NCBI GenBank assembly: GCA_016708845.1
Contig: JADJFB010000002.1
Span: 62,001-126,000, forward strand
DNA length: 64,000 nt
Source of the DNA: Bacteroidota bacterium
GTDB lineage: Bacteria > Bacteroidota > Bacteroidia > B-17B0 > Aurantibacillaceae
Reading direction: 5' to 3'
Positions within the stretch are counted from its first letter, which is position 1, and each line of letters begins with the position of its first letter. This document shows, piece by piece, positions 8,737 through 19,759 of this stretch. The notes under the pieces are model-generated. The model was not told where the DNA came from and did no database searches. It saw only the letters and a list, made by a program, of their open reading frames with translations. A program made the translations under genes and the position numbers.

Positions 8737-11154
8737 ATGCAAGAAGGAGTTATGTCAGCCGCAAAAGGCTTAAGTTTTGAAGATTTCAAAAAAATTGTAC
8801 TAAACGATTTTCGTATCATTAACGAAAGCCGTCAAACAAGTTTATTAGGTCGTAAAGAAGTATTAACTGGAAAAGCCAAGTTTGGTATTTTTGGTGATGG
8901 AAAAGAGTTAGCACAAGTAGCAATGGCTAAAGTGTTTCAAAATGGCGATTTTAGAAGTGGTTACTACCGTGATCAAACTTTTATGATGTCTATTAATCAA
9001 TTATCGTTGCAAGAATATTTTGCCGGATTATACGGACACACTGATTTAGATAAAGAACCCATGAGTGGCGGACGACAAATGGGGGGACATTTTGGAACTC
9101 AAAGTTTAAATGCTGATGGCACGTTTAAAGATTTAGTAAATCAAAAAAATTCATCAGCCGATATTTCTCCAACAGCTGGGCAAATGCCTCGTTTATTGGG
9201 ATTAGCCTATGCTTCACATTTTTATAAAGTAAATACGGCCTTACACCAAGGAAAATTTTTAAACTATAGTAACAAAGGAAATGAAGTTGCTTTTGGTACT
9301 ATTGGCGATGCCTCTACATCTGAAGGTTTATTTTGGGAAGCTATCAATGCAGCGGGTGTATTGCAAGTGCCGATGTTAATGAGTGTTTGGGATGATGGAC
9401 ACGGTATATCTGTTCCTAAAAAATACCAAACTACAAAAGAAAGTATTTCCGAAATTTTAAAAGGATTTCAAAGAGAGAATGGTGGCAATGGTTACGAAAT
9501 ATTTAAAACCAAAGGTTGGGATTACGCTCACTTATGCGAAACTTATGAAAAGGCCGCTAAAGTTTGTAGAGAGCAACATGTGCCTGTTTTAGTTCATGTA
9601 GAAGAAGTAACACAACCTCAAGGTCACAGTACATCTGGATCTCACGAGCGTTACAAATCTAAGGAACGTTTACAATGGGAAATTGATTTTGATTGCGTGA
9701 AGAAAATGCGTGAATTTATTATTCAAAACGCCTTAGCGGATGACGCTACTTTAAACGCTATTGAAGAAGATGCTAAAACAGCCGTGAGAACAGCACAAAA
9801 AGCAGCTTGGGCAGATTATTTAACGCCAATTAAAGCAGAAGTTGCTGAGGTTTCTGCATTGTTTGATGAATTATCTGGAAGTGCAAATGCAGCTACAATT
9901 AATTCTATCAAAACAGAATTAAATGCTATTAAAGAACCTATTCGTAGAGAAATTCACAATGCAGTAAAAAAAGTATTACGTTTAACAAAAGGCGAAAACT
10001 CTTCGTCTCGCGCTAAATTAACAGACTGGCTACGTTTATCTAATATCGAAAACACAGATCGATATAGTTCACATGTGATGTCACAATCCACACAGCAAGT
10101 TTCTTCAGTAGCTCCAGTAGCTGCTATTTACAACGAAGAAAAACCAGTTGATGGAAGAGAATTATTAAGAGAAAACTTTGATTATATTTTAAATAAATAT
10201 CCTGAAACCTTAATTTTTGGCGAAGACTCTGGAAAAATTGGTGGTGTAAACCAAGGCTTAGAAGGATTACAAGCTAAATATGGCGAACACCGTGTATTTG
10301 ATACAGGTATACGTGAAGCGACTATTATGGGACAAGCTATTGGATTATCAATGCGTGGTTTAAGACCAATTGCCGAAATTCAATACTTAGATTATTTATT
10401 GTATGCCTTACAAATCATGAGTGATGATTTAGCAACTGTGCAATGGAGAACTAAAGGGATGCAAAAAGCACCAGTAATTATTCGTACTCGCGGGCATCGT
10501 TTAGAAGGAGTTTGGCATAGTGGTTCGCCAATGGGAATGATTATTAGTGCGTGTAGAGGTATTAATGTATGTGTGCCTCGTAACATGACTCAAGCCGCAG
10601 GTTTTTATAATTTATTATTAGAAGCAGATGAGCCTTCCTTAGTTGTTGAACCTTTAAATGGCTACCGTTTAAAAGAAAATTTACCATCTAATATAGGCGA
10701 GTACAAAGTAGTTCTAGGGATTCCTGAAACATTAATTCAAGGAACCGATGTTACTTTAGTAACTTATGGGTCTTCTATTCGTATTGCACAAGATGCCATC
10801 AAACAATTAGAAGAGCATGGCATTTCAGTTGAATTAATTGATATTCAAACTTTATTACTATTTGATACTAACCATTTAATTGTTGAATCCTTAAAGAAAA
10901 CAAATAGAGTGGTATTTTTTGATGAAGATGTACCAGGTGGAGCAAGTGCCTATATGATGCAAAAAGTATTAGAAGAGCAAGGTGGTTACCAGTATTTAGA
11001 TTCAAAACCTATTACCATTGCATCTAAAGAACACAGACCAGCTTATGGTTCGGATGGAGATTACTTCTCAAAACCAAGTGCTGATGATGTGTTTGATGTT
11101 ATTTACAATTTGATGTTAGAAGTTAATCCTAACAAGTATACTAAAATCTATTAA
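8737..11154 (+). CDS. 2-oxoacid dehydrogenase E1, fused alpha and beta subunits
   Basis: This is a thiamine-diphosphate E1 component that decarboxylates a 2-oxo acid (branched-chain 2-oxoacids or pyruvate) and passes the acyl group to lipoyl-E2. At 805 residues it joins the alpha subunit (about 1-400, with GDASTSEGLFWEAIN as the ThDP/Mg motif and HGISVPKK nearby) to the beta subunit (about 470-800, with FGEDSGKIGGVNQGL, GLRPIAEIQYLDY and PGGASAYMM). The fusion is common in Bacteroidota. No E2 or E3 gene is adjacent, so the substrate cannot be inferred from context. The start at 8737 has AAGGA six bases upstream; an internal ATG at 8752 is preceded by AAGGAG but only two bases away. The frame is intact. 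Confidence 0.88.
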   Translation: MQEGVMSAAKGLSFEDFKKIVLNDFRIINESRQTSLLGRKEVLTGKAKFGIFGDGKELAQVAMAKVFQNGDFRSGYYRDQTFMMSINQLSLQEYFAGLYGHTDLDKEPMSGGRQMGGHFGTQSLNADGTFKDLVNQKNSSADISPTAGQMPRLLGLAYASHFYKVNTALHQGKFLNYSNKGNEVAFGTIGDASTSEGLFWEAINAAGVLQVPMLMSVWDDGHGISVPKKYQTTKESISEILKGFQRENGGNGYEIFKTKGWDYAHLCETYEKAAKVCREQHVPVLVHVEEVTQPQGHSTSGSHERYKSKERLQWEIDFDCVKKMREFIIQNALADDATLNAIEEDAKTAVRTAQKAAWADYLTPIKAEVAEVSALFDELSGSANAATINSIKTELNAIKEPIRREIHNAVKKVLRLTKGENSSSRAKLTDWLRLSNIENTDRYSSHVMSQSTQQVSSVAPVAAIYNEEKPVDGRELLRENFDYILNKYPETLIFGEDSGKIGGVNQGLEGLQAKYGEHRVFDTGIREATIMGQAIGLSMRGLRPIAEIQYLDYLLYALQIMSDDLATVQWRTKGMQKAPVIIRTRGHRLEGVWHSGSPMGMIISACRGINVCVPRNMTQAAGFYNLLLEADEPSLVVEPLNGYRLKENLPSNIGEYKVVLGIPETLIQGTDVTLVTYGSSIRIAQDAIKQLEEHGISVELIDIQTLLLFDTNHLIVESLKKTNRVVFFDEDVPGGASAYMMQKVLEEQGGYQYLDSKPITIASKEHRPAYGSDGDYFSKPSADDVFDVIYNLMLEVNPNKYTKIY

Positions 11155-11205
11155 TAAACTTAATTTTACATGTAATTGTCAGAAGACATTATTAAAAGTA
11201 TATAT

Positions 11206-11818
11206 ATGAAACTAACAACATTATTTTTAGCTACAAGTTTTTTACTTTGTGTAAATCAAGTTTCAGCTCAAGAAGCAAAAAAAAGAAGAAAAGAAAATTC
11301 AGGAAGTTGTAAATATTCAAGCCGACCCTGTTTCTTTGCCACCTGATGCAGATGGAAATGTACCAGTTGATACTTCTGCGCCAAAAGGAATGGCTTCAAG
11401 TGAAATTTTGAAACGCGCAGTAAATTTTGTAAAAATGGAATCAACCAAATACACAAAAGGTAATGGCGTTACCACTGGAACTAAAGCTGAATGTGTGGTT
11501 ACGTTTCCATACAAACCAAAAGAATTAAATCCAGTTGCTGATGTTCAAGGAACTATTACCATGCACGTCAGTATTGATGCAAAAGAAGGTAAATACCGTT
11601 ATACTATTTCAAAATTAAATCATAGTGCTAAAAATGGTGATTACACTGGCGGCGATGTTTATAGCGAAGTTCCAAAATGTGGTAGTATGAAATTACCACC
11701 AGAGTTATGGAAACGTATTAGAAGTGAAGCATTTAAACAAAGTGGCGTTATTGCTAATGATATTAAAGAAGCAATGAAAATATCAAGCTCTACTCCTGTT
11801 AACACTGACGAGTGGTAG
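11206..11818 (+). CDS. Exported DUF4468-like protein (one frameshift)
   Basis: The protein begins MKLTTLFLATSFLLCVNQVSAQ, a clean signal peptide. After an acidic/Lys linker and a Pro-Asp stretch (LPPDADGNVPVDTSAPKG) comes a domain of about 125 residues with YRYTISKLNH and a tail helix. This resembles the Bacteroidota DUF4468 (TBP-like fold) domain, which has no known activity. A run of eight A near 11278 breaks the frame. With seven A the reading becomes EAKKEEKKIQEVVNIQAD and continues smoothly. It lies 51 bases after the E1 gene but has no evident functional link to it. Confidence 0.55.
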
Positions 11819-11948
11819 ATAAACATATTTAAAAACCAAATCTCTGCGTTATATGAAAAAATCATCTGCTTCATTTACCAATGTAAACTCAATGATGATT
11901 TTTTCAAAAGCCTTGATTTTTGATTTTTAAATACGTTTATAAAATGTT

Positions 11949-11978
11949 AAAGTCCCGCGTATCGGGACTTTTTTTTTG
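11949..11978 (+). terminator. Intrinsic terminator
   Basis: The stem AAGTCCCG pairs with CGGGACTT around a 5-base loop, followed by nine T. It lies after the DUF4468-like gene and 18 bases before the next start. Confidence 0.85.
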
Positions 11979-11995
11979 AACCAATTAAATTATAA

Positions 11996-13036
11996 ATGAA
12001 GTCATTAGAATTATATTCAAAAAAAGATATTGAACATCTTACCCGAAAACGAACCAATGAAATAAAAATTGGTGAGGATGTCACAGTTTTAAAATCGGAG
12101 AAGAATTGGGAAGAAGAATTATTAAATTCTAATTGCAAATTTGTTTTACTTGGTATTCCAGAAGATATTGGCGTTAAAGCTAACTACGGACGTGGCGGCG
12201 CTCACACTGCTTGGAAGCCAGCTTTAGATAGTTTTTTAAGTCAGCAAAGCAATGAATTTTTAAACGGAAAAGAAGTTTGTGTTTTAGGCCATATTTTTGT
12301 GGAAGACCTGATGGAAAAATCCGAGTCGTTGCAAGCTAAAAACAAAAACGACATGGCTCAATTACGAAACTTAGTTTCAATAATTGATGAACGTGTCACT
12401 GAAGTCATTACAAAAATTATTTCTTGCAAAAAAGTTCCCATCATTGTGGGTGGCGGACATAATAACTCCTACCCTATTATTAAAGGCAGTTCATTAGCAC
12501 TTGATAAAAAAATAAATGTCATTAATTGCGATCCGCACACCGATTTTAGGCCTTTAGAAGGACGACATAGCGGAAATGGATTTAGTTACGCATACAAAGA
12601 AGATTACATGAATAACTATTCTGTATTTTGTATGCACGAACAATATAATACCGCAAGTGTTTTAAAAGATTTTACAGCTAATAATCATCATTTGTATTTT
12701 AGTAGATATGAAGATGTATTTGTAAGAGAGAGTAAAAGCTATTCAGACACACTATTGCAAAATATTGGATTTGTGAAAAACGAAGTTTGTGGTGTTGAAA
12801 TTGATTTAGATGCGATTACTAATGTTCCATCCAGTGCCAAAACTAGTAGTGGAATTTCCCCTGTGCAAGCAAGGCAATATGTTTATCAATGTGGAAAGAA
12901 TTTAAGTGCTTTATATTTACATATTGCAGAAGGTGCTCCTATTCTATCGCACATTAAAGCTGATAACAAAACTGGTAAATTAATTGGTTATTTAATTGCT
13001 GATTTTATTAAAGGTGTAGGTGATAGATCGTTTTAG
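11996..13036 (+). CDS. Arginase-family hydrolase, formimidoylglutamase-like
   Basis: A ureohydrolase-fold enzyme of 346 residues. All metal ligands of the family can be placed: H155 in GGGHN, D179/H181/D183 in DPHTD, and D270/D272 in EIDLD, supporting a binuclear Mn site. Bacteroidota proteins of this type are usually called formimidoylglutamase (histidine degradation, N-formimidoyl-glutamate to glutamate plus formamide). No other hut gene is in the window, so arginase or another guanidino substrate remains possible. The usual DP after the last ligand pair is absent (DAITNVPSS instead). It is a single gene; GC-rich repeat elements follow its stop. Confidence 0.75.
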   Translation: MKSLELYSKKDIEHLTRKRTNEIKIGEDVTVLKSEKNWEEELLNSNCKFVLLGIPEDIGVKANYGRGGAHTAWKPALDSFLSQQSNEFLNGKEVCVLGHIFVEDLMEKSESLQAKNKNDMAQLRNLVSIIDERVTEVITKIISCKKVPIIVGGGHNNSYPIIKGSSLALDKKINVINCDPHTDFRPLEGRHSGNGFSYAYKEDYMNNYSVFCMHEQYNTASVLKDFTANNHHLYFSRYEDVFVRESKSYSDTLLQNIGFVKNEVCGVEIDLDAITNVPSSAKTSSGISPVQARQYVYQCGKNLSALYLHIAEGAPILSHIKADNKTGKLIGYLIADFIKGVGDRSF

Positions 13037-13049
13037 TATTTAATTTTTT

Positions 13050-13154
13050 GGGCGTGCCCCCGCAAAAGTCACAGGCGGGGTCGGGCTGACCCGCTACAAT
13101 CTTTTTGCAAAGAGACAGCAAAAAGGATTTTTGCTTGCATCCCTCACGCATGAT
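13050..13154 (+). repeat. GC-rich intergenic repeat element, left copy
   Basis: It opens with GGCGTGCCCCCGC, contains GGGGTCGGGCTGACCCGC and a hairpin around CTTTTTGC/GCAAAAAG, and ends near ATCCCTCACGCA. The composition is much more GC-rich than the surroundings. The same order of blocks recurs in inverted orientation at 13196-13292. It resembles widespread interspersed elements of Sphingobacteria-type genomes; that is recalled, not searched. Confidence 0.7.
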
Positions 13155-13195
13155 ATATAGTAATTTGAAATTTAGATTATGAATTTGAAATAATT

Positions 13196-13292
13196 GTCGC
13201 GTAAGGGATAGAGGCATTGTTTGAGCTCTTTTTCTTTTCCAGAGGTAAAAGAAAAAAGCGAGTGCCGAAAGCCCGACCCGCAGGGATACGCC
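13196..13292 (-). repeat. GC-rich intergenic repeat element, right (inverted) copy
   Basis: Read on the minus strand it begins GGCGTATCCCTGCGGG, continues GTCGGGCTTTCGGCACTCGC, has a TTTTTTC/GAAAAAG hairpin and ends ATCCCTTACGCGAC. These blocks match the left copy in the same order. A 96-residue minus-strand reading frame (13008-13298) crosses both copies and is not a gene. Confidence 0.7.
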
Positions 13293-13308
13293 AAACAATT
13301 AGGATCTA

Positions 13309-15175
13309 CTAACCTACTTTAAACACAATTTCAAAATGAGCGCCGTTATCGTTATAAATCTTAAGTTCTGCATTGATTTGTTCTGAAAGAATAACAACAA
13401 TATCTAATCCTAAAGAATCTGAACTCGTTAAATCAAAATCAGCCGCTAAACCCTGTCCGTTATCAGACACTTTTAATTGATAGGTGTTTTTAACCAACTT
13501 TGATAACTCCACTTTAATGATACCTTCCTTGCCATTAAACGCATGTTTGTAGGCATTCGACATCAGTTCATTTGTAATTAATCCTAAAGGAATAGCAGTA
13601 TCTAAATCTAATTCCAGTTCAATTAAATGAGATTCGACAGTGATATTTTTTTTAGTTAAAGAAAAACTTCCTGAAATTTGATTGATTAAACTTTCTAAGT
13701 ATTCATTAAACAACAAGCTCGTCATTTGATTATTGCGATACAATAATTGATGTAATAAAGCCATGGAGTTAATTCGATCTTGAGCTTCTCCTAAGGAATT
13801 CTGAATTTCTAAATTCGCGGTTTTCGCAGATTGTAACTTCAATAAACTAGAAATAATCTGTAAATTATTTTTAACCCGATGATGCACTTCTTTAATTAAT
13901 AAGTCTTTTTCCGACAAAGATTTATTGATAATCTCGTTTCGAGTTTCAATTTGTTTATTTTTAATTTCCAATAACTGCTTTTGCGTTTTTGTTTGTTTGA
14001 GTTGATACGAGATAAACACCATAACAATCACTAAAATTAACCCACAAAACAATAAAGCATTTCTAATAGTTTTTTGTTTACTTACTTCTGAATTTTTTTC
14101 ACGAATATTTTTTTGACTTTCAACAATCAAGTTTTCTTTTTCAGCAACCTGACTGGCCACCTGAGAAGATATTAATTCTTTTAAATTTTCTTTGTAATCT
14201 ATACTATCTTTAAAATTAATATATCTATTGTAAAAATCTATAGATTGACGATACGCACCGATTTTATCATAATAAACGGCGTATTGCTTGATGATATTTA
14301 ATTTTGATTTATAATCTTCAATACGCTGTAATTTGGCATTTGCATTATCTAAATATTTTTTACATAATTGGGCTTGATTTAAATTTAGATAGCATCTACT
14401 TGTCCAATATTTCCTTCTATTAAACCTAAAACAAACTCATCATCAATAGTAAATGTTTTTGGATTATTGTGAAACGAATAAAATACTTCTTTAGCTGTAT
14501 TAAAACACATTAAGGCACTATCTAAGTTTCCATACTTTTGCCAAAATAAACCTCTATTATTAAAATAACCTAACAACATAAGCTTACTATTTTTTATTTC
14601 GTCAAACTCAAGCAGCTGTTGATTTAGACATTCTTTATACATTTTCATCTCGTAGTATATGATACTTAACTTAGGATGAAATAACCATGAATCGATATCT
14701 GCATAACGTCTTTTAAACCCATCATCACTTTATGAATTTCAATGGCTTTATTAAGAGAATGTAATTTGATGTAGGCGTTTTTTAAACAGTATAAAACGGA
14801 GGCGCTATCTTTATAGCTTTTTATTTTATGCTTAGCCAACAAATCAGTAAACAAAGGAATAGCTTTTGAATAGTTTTGTCGAACAAAAAACATCTGCGCT
14901 TCAATCTTCATAAACTTATTCAAAATTTCGTCTTGATGATCAATTATTGCCTGTTCTCTAATTTTTTCTAATTCATCTTTTACATAAGGATAACAGGCTT
15001 CTTTAAAGTCGTTATCCAGAGTATCAAATGCATTGACTTTCCCCGCTAAACTTTGAGCTTTAAAAAATTTCAAGAATTTTTTCTCATAACCAACTTGCGA
15101 TTTAATATTACCTACAAACAGTAGTAACATTAAACCAAATAAAACCTGTTTAGCTATATGCGAATTATTTTTCAA
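13309..15175 (-). CDS. Sensor histidine kinase with TPR region, HisKA_2 type (two frameshifts)
   Basis: A two-component kinase of about 620 residues pieced together from three frames. After a signal/anchor (MKNNSHIAKQVLFGLMLLLFVGN) comes a TPR-like helical region, a coiled coil, one membrane helix (LLFCGLILVIVMVFISYQL), then a HisKA_2 dimerisation domain with the phosphoacceptor His in EVHHRVKNNLQIIS. The HATPase follows with N box NELMSNAYKHAF, G1 DNGQGL and G2 SLGLDIV. One missing base near 14700 and one near 14395 restore the frame. No regulator gene is adjacent, so the output partner is unknown; such kinases often phosphorylate LytTR-type or orphan regulators. Confidence 0.8.
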
Positions 15176-15480
15176 GTTTAGCAGTAGTAGTGTAGGTTAA
15201 AGATATTACAATAAATGATAAAAAATTATCCATAATTAACTAACTATTGCATTGTTTATAACTAGTTATCCGCTTTTTTCACATAACTAACAAGTCAGTT
15301 AATACAAATGTGCCTTTACTTATTAATAGAATTCATACTGATTTACAGCAATTTACATAAGTAATAACAAGCTATTAACATACTAATCAACATACTTATT
15401 AAGAGTTGATAATCATCTCAAAAAATCGTAACTTCCGTTATTAGAAAGTATTGAGCATTTTTACCCTCCGTACTAAAATT
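15176..15480. other. Gene-free divergent region before dnaB
   Basis: About 305 bases, strongly AT-rich, between the divergent kinase and dnaB genes. No reading frame or hairpin terminator is visible. It holds three sequences close to the DnaA-box consensus TTATCCACA: TTATCCATA (15226-15234), TGTTTATAA (15253-15261, reverse orientation) and TTATCCGCT (15266-15274). It must contain both promoters, but I cannot fix them. Confidence 0.5.
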
Positions 15481-17049
15481 ATGCAAAACTTCGATAACCA
15501 AAATAAAACCCGCAAAAAACTATACACGCCTTTAACTACTAATGAAGTTGGTAAACTACAGCCACAGGCCATCGAATTAGAAGAAGCGGTTTTAGGTGCT
15601 ATGCTTTTAGAGAAAGATGCGTTAAGCACCGTAATTGACGTGCTTTCGGCTGAAAGCTTTTACAAAGAACAAAATGGAACAATTTTTAAAGCGATTTATA
15701 ATTTATTTAATCGTTCCGAACCCGTTGATATTTTAACCGTTACACAAGAATTAAAACGTAATGGTGAATTAGAATTAGTTGGTGGATCTTTTTATGTTTC
15801 CTCTTTAACTAATCGTATTGCTTCATCAGCAAACATTGAATACCATGCTCGTATTGTTGCACAAAAATATTTACAACGAGAATTAATTCGTATCAGTACC
15901 GAAACTATTAAATCAGCTTACGAAGATAGCACCGATGTATTTGAATTATTAGATGCTACCACTCAACATATTTTTGAAATTTTAGATTCCAACGTGCGTA
16001 AACAACACGCAGGTATGACGTCATTAATTGCTCAAGCAATTAATGAAATTGAAATGGCAGCCCAGCAAACTGATGGTTTATCAGGTGTGCCATCGGGCTT
16101 TACAGCTTTAGATAGAATTACTGGCGGATGGCAAAAATCAGATTTATTGATTTTAGCAGCTCGTCCTGGTATGGGTAAAACAGCCTTTGTTGTTACCATG
16201 GCAAAAAATGCAGCGGTTGAATTTAACAAGCCTGTAGCTATTTTCTCGTTAGAGATGTCCTCTTTACAATTGGTAAAACGTTTAATTTCTTCGGAAACAG
16301 AAATTAATCAAGATAAAATTTTAAAAGGAAATTTAGATAATCATGAGTTTGTTCAATTAAACGAACGTATCAAGAAATTATCGGTAGCGCCATTATACAT
16401 TGATGATACTCCTGCTCTATCCATCTTTGAATTACGTGCTAAGGCTCGTCGTTTAAAGGAACAACAAAATATTTCCTTAATTATAATCGATTACTTGCAG
16501 TTAATGAGTGGCGGACCTGATAGTAAAGGAAATCGTGAACAAGAAATTTCTTCTATCTCTCGTGGTTTAAAATCATTGGCCAAGGAATTAGAAATACCAA
16601 TTATTGCTTTATCTCAATTAAGTCGTCAGGTAGAGAATAGACCAGGTGGTAGTAAACGACCACAGTTAAGTGATTTACGTGAATCGGGAGCAATTGAGCA
16701 AGATGCCGATATGGTTATGTTTATTTACCGTCCCGAATACTATGGTATTGAAGTGGATGAAAATAACCAACCAACAAAAAACAGAGCAGAAATTATTATC
16801 GCCAAAAACCGTCACGGTTCTATTGTGGATGTGCCGTTGAAATTCATTGGTCAGTTTGCTAAGTTTACGGATTTGGATTATAATGAAGGGTCTGATATTT
16901 ATGCAAGTAACTCGTCTTCGGGCATGGTACAAAACACCGACTTTTTAACGCAACCAACTACCAAAACTATACAATCCGCCAAGTGGGATGATGATGATGC
17001 ACCAAGCAGCGATATCATAAGAAGAAATGATATTGATGAAGTGTTTTAG
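15481..17049 (+). CDS. dnaB: Replicative DNA helicase DnaB
   Basis: Hexameric 5'-3' helicase of the replication fork. I use the ATG at 15481 (MQNFDNQNKTRKK), giving 522 residues; the frame stays open 30 bases upstream. The N-terminal DnaB domain starts at PQAIELEEAVLGAML. The RecA-like motor has Walker A AARPGMGKTA, Walker B LIIIDYLQLM, and the DnaB motifs SQLSRQVENR and LRESGAIEQDADMV. No intein interrupts it. A C-terminal Asp-rich tail ends in EVF. A strong terminator follows, so it is transcribed alone. Confidence 0.95.
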   Translation: MQNFDNQNKTRKKLYTPLTTNEVGKLQPQAIELEEAVLGAMLLEKDALSTVIDVLSAESFYKEQNGTIFKAIYNLFNRSEPVDILTVTQELKRNGELELVGGSFYVSSLTNRIASSANIEYHARIVAQKYLQRELIRISTETIKSAYEDSTDVFELLDATTQHIFEILDSNVRKQHAGMTSLIAQAINEIEMAAQQTDGLSGVPSGFTALDRITGGWQKSDLLILAARPGMGKTAFVVTMAKNAAVEFNKPVAIFSLEMSSLQLVKRLISSETEINQDKILKGNLDNHEFVQLNERIKKLSVAPLYIDDTPALSIFELRAKARRLKEQQNISLIIIDYLQLMSGGPDSKGNREQEISSISRGLKSLAKELEIPIIALSQLSRQVENRPGGSKRPQLSDLRESGAIEQDADMVMFIYRPEYYGIEVDENNQPTKNRAEIIIAKNRHGSIVDVPLKFIGQFAKFTDLDYNEGSDIYASNSSSGMVQNTDFLTQPTTKTIQSAKWDDDDAPSSDIIRRNDIDEVF

Positions 17050-17064
17050 AGAAATTACATTTAT

Positions 17065-17104
17065 AAAAAAAGCCTCTGTTAAAAATAACAGAGGCTTTTT
17101 TATT
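17065..17104. terminator. Intrinsic terminator between dnaB and YfhO gene
   Basis: The stem AAAAAAGCCTCTGTTA pairs with TAACAGAGGCTTTTTT. T-runs on both strands serve the two convergent genes. Confidence 0.9.
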
Positions 17105-17121
17105 TTGTATAAACTATTTAA

Positions 17122-19675
17122 TTAAAAAGCAATCTCCTTCTTTTTATTTGCAAAAAACAAACTTGCGCCTACTACTATTAATAATAAAATAGAACCTATT
17201 AAAGCTACACTGTTTCCAGTTTTATAAACTTGTGGTTCAAATTTAAATTCTACTTTGTGTTTACCTGCTGGTAATTCCATACCACGTAATAGATAGTTTA
17301 CACAAGTGTGTGGCGTTAAATTTCCATCCACATAAGCGTTCCATCCTTTAGGATAATAAATTTCAGAAAATACTGCAAAGCCTTTTTCTTTAGAATCTGT
17401 TTCATAAACTAAATCATTAGGCTTATAAGATTGTAAAGTAATTTTACCATCGTTATCATAAGAGTTCGCAAATGTTCCTTTGTTTTTTTCTTGAATCACT
17501 GCTTCGCGTTTAGTATTCATACCATACAAGGCTACAATTTCCGAATCGGCACTAGCAACCGTTTTAATATTTTTGACAAACCAAGCATTGCCGTTAGCTT
17601 GCGGATTAGGGATAGCAAACACTTGGTCTTTAGCTGGAACAATAACATACTTAGTATTCAACATATTTAATACGCCAAACTTAGCCATGTGAATACGCAT
17701 TAAACTATCGTTTTGCGCAGCTTCATTTAAACCATTATAAAAGCCATTAATCTCTTTGTCTAAATGAAAATCAATAATCTCTTGATATTTTTTCAATTTA
17801 GCACCATGGTAACCACCAACCGATTTATGGTAATAAGAGGTGGCTGCATCATTAAACGTACTAGTTGATAAATTCAATACACGATAATCTAAACTCTTGT
17901 CTTGTAATATTTGTTCGTCTGCTTGTGTTTTTAAAGGTGGAGCATCATATTGAGCTTTTGGTACATAGTTTTTATTATCCAAATAGCGTCCAGCTACTGG
18001 CCATAAATCGGCACATAAAAAGATGCTAAGTGTTACTAAAAATAATTCCAACTTCAATTTTTTAGTTAGGTATAAAAACAAAAAGATAGATGCTAAACCA
18101 ATAAACATTAATGAACGACGAGCGTCTGATGTAAAAATAGATTCACGAGCTTTTTGAATGTTAGCTAAAAAATCAGGCATAAACTGTGCAATTTGTGCAT
18201 CAGTTGCACCGCTTTGTTTAAACTGATTAACCATTTGTGTTTCTTCACCTGCAGGAATAAAAGAATTTGTCATTTCAGGTAAAAATGCAGAGATTAAACA
18301 AAAGCCTCCAACAACAGCTACCGAAATAATTAATACCTTTTTAAGGTCAAATTGCATTTTAGTAAATGGTAAAGTAAAGGTTTCGTTTTTAGCACTTGCT
18401 TTAATAAATTTATCTAGAGCTAAAACTGCCAATAAAGGAATGGTTAGTTCAGCAATAACAAGTATCATAGACACCGCTCTAAACTTATTGTAGCCTGGAA
18501 CATAATCCATAAAAAGGACGTTAATCCCATAAAGTGTTTACCCCAAGCTAACATTACGGATAACAAAGTGCCAGAAACTAAAGCCCATTTTAATGGATGA
18601 TCGATGATAAATAAACCTAAAAATGCTAATAACATCACAATAGCTCCAATATAAACGGGGCCACTTGTAAAAGGCTGATCGCCAAAGTAGGAAGAGCTCC
18701 CTCCTACTTGTTCTCTCATTTGAGGATCTACATTTTTTAAAGCGTCTTTATCAGCTCTACCAATTGCATCGGAAGGACCACCTTTAAAATTAGGAATTAA
18801 AAAAGTAAAAGTCTCCCCTATTCCATAACTCCATTGTGTAGCATAATCTTTATCTAAACCAGAGGTAATATTTCCTTTATTGGTTTGCATAGCCGCATTC
18901 ATGGTTAATTCGGTTTTACCACGAGTGGTATAATTACCGTATTCGTAGGTCGCCAATAAGTTACCTGCATTTGGTAATACACCAATTAACGAGGCCGCTA
19001 TAAATAAGCCAACGCCAATAAAAAATGCTTTAATTGTTTTTTGTTTGAAAGCAATGATGAAATAACTTAAAAACACTAAACCAAATAACATAAAGCCATA
19101 ATATGAAATTTGAACGTGGTTAGCATTTAATTCCATAGCCATAAACAAAGTCGTAAGGGCAAAGCCAAGCCAATGCTTGCCTCGCATTAACAAAATAATA
19201 CCGCCTAATAATGGAGCTAAATAACCAATGGCATTAGCTTTGGAGTTATGCCCTGCTTCGATTATCACAAAAAAGTACGACGAAAAGCCATACGCCAAAG
19301 CGCCCACAATGGCAAGCCAAGGGTCAATTTCTAAACATAACAATAAAATAAAAAAACCGATGAAACATAAAAAAATGTAACCACTTGGGTGTGGTAAAAA
19401 CAAGTGAAATACTTTATCTACATGCCCCAATAAATTACCTGTAAAAATAGTAGATACCTGATAAGCAGGCATACCTCCAAACATAGAGTTTGTCCATAAA
19501 GCCTCCGCATGTTCAGCTTTTCTGAAGTCAGTCATTTCCTGACTCATGCCTTTATAACGCACAATATCTCCTTGTTCTAATACTTTATTAGATAATAAAG
19601 GGCTAAATTGTACTAAGGTAATGATGGCAAATAAAGCAACAGCTGCTAGTGTGGTAAATACTTTTTAAAGTTCAT
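17122..19675 (-). CDS. YfhO-family multispanning membrane protein (two frameshifts)
   Basis: A membrane protein of about 850 residues with a dozen or more hydrophobic segments, a large periplasmic part (about residues 560-800, including DGNLTPHTCVNYLLRG) and a final helix. YfhO proteins are GT-C-like and linked to glycosylation of envelope polymers; the exact substrate here is unknown. Start MNFKK at 19675: adding one A to a run of five continues into VFTTLAAVALFAIITLVQFSPLL. A second break near 18510 is repaired by one T (FFMDYVPGYNKFRAVS). It is divergent to the ABC exporter gene, 84 bases apart, which may indicate a common role in envelope assembly (inference). Confidence 0.7.
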
Positions 19676-19759
19676 ATAATTGGTTTTTAGACAAATATAA
19701 GAAACTGTTTACTTAATAATACGTGAAAAAAGTATAATTTATTCGTATTTTCGTTGCCA

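Noticed and set aside
13008..13298. 96-residue reading frame on the minus strand
   Set aside because: It lies entirely over the two GC-rich repeat elements and the end of the hydrolase gene and has no domain; an accident of composition.
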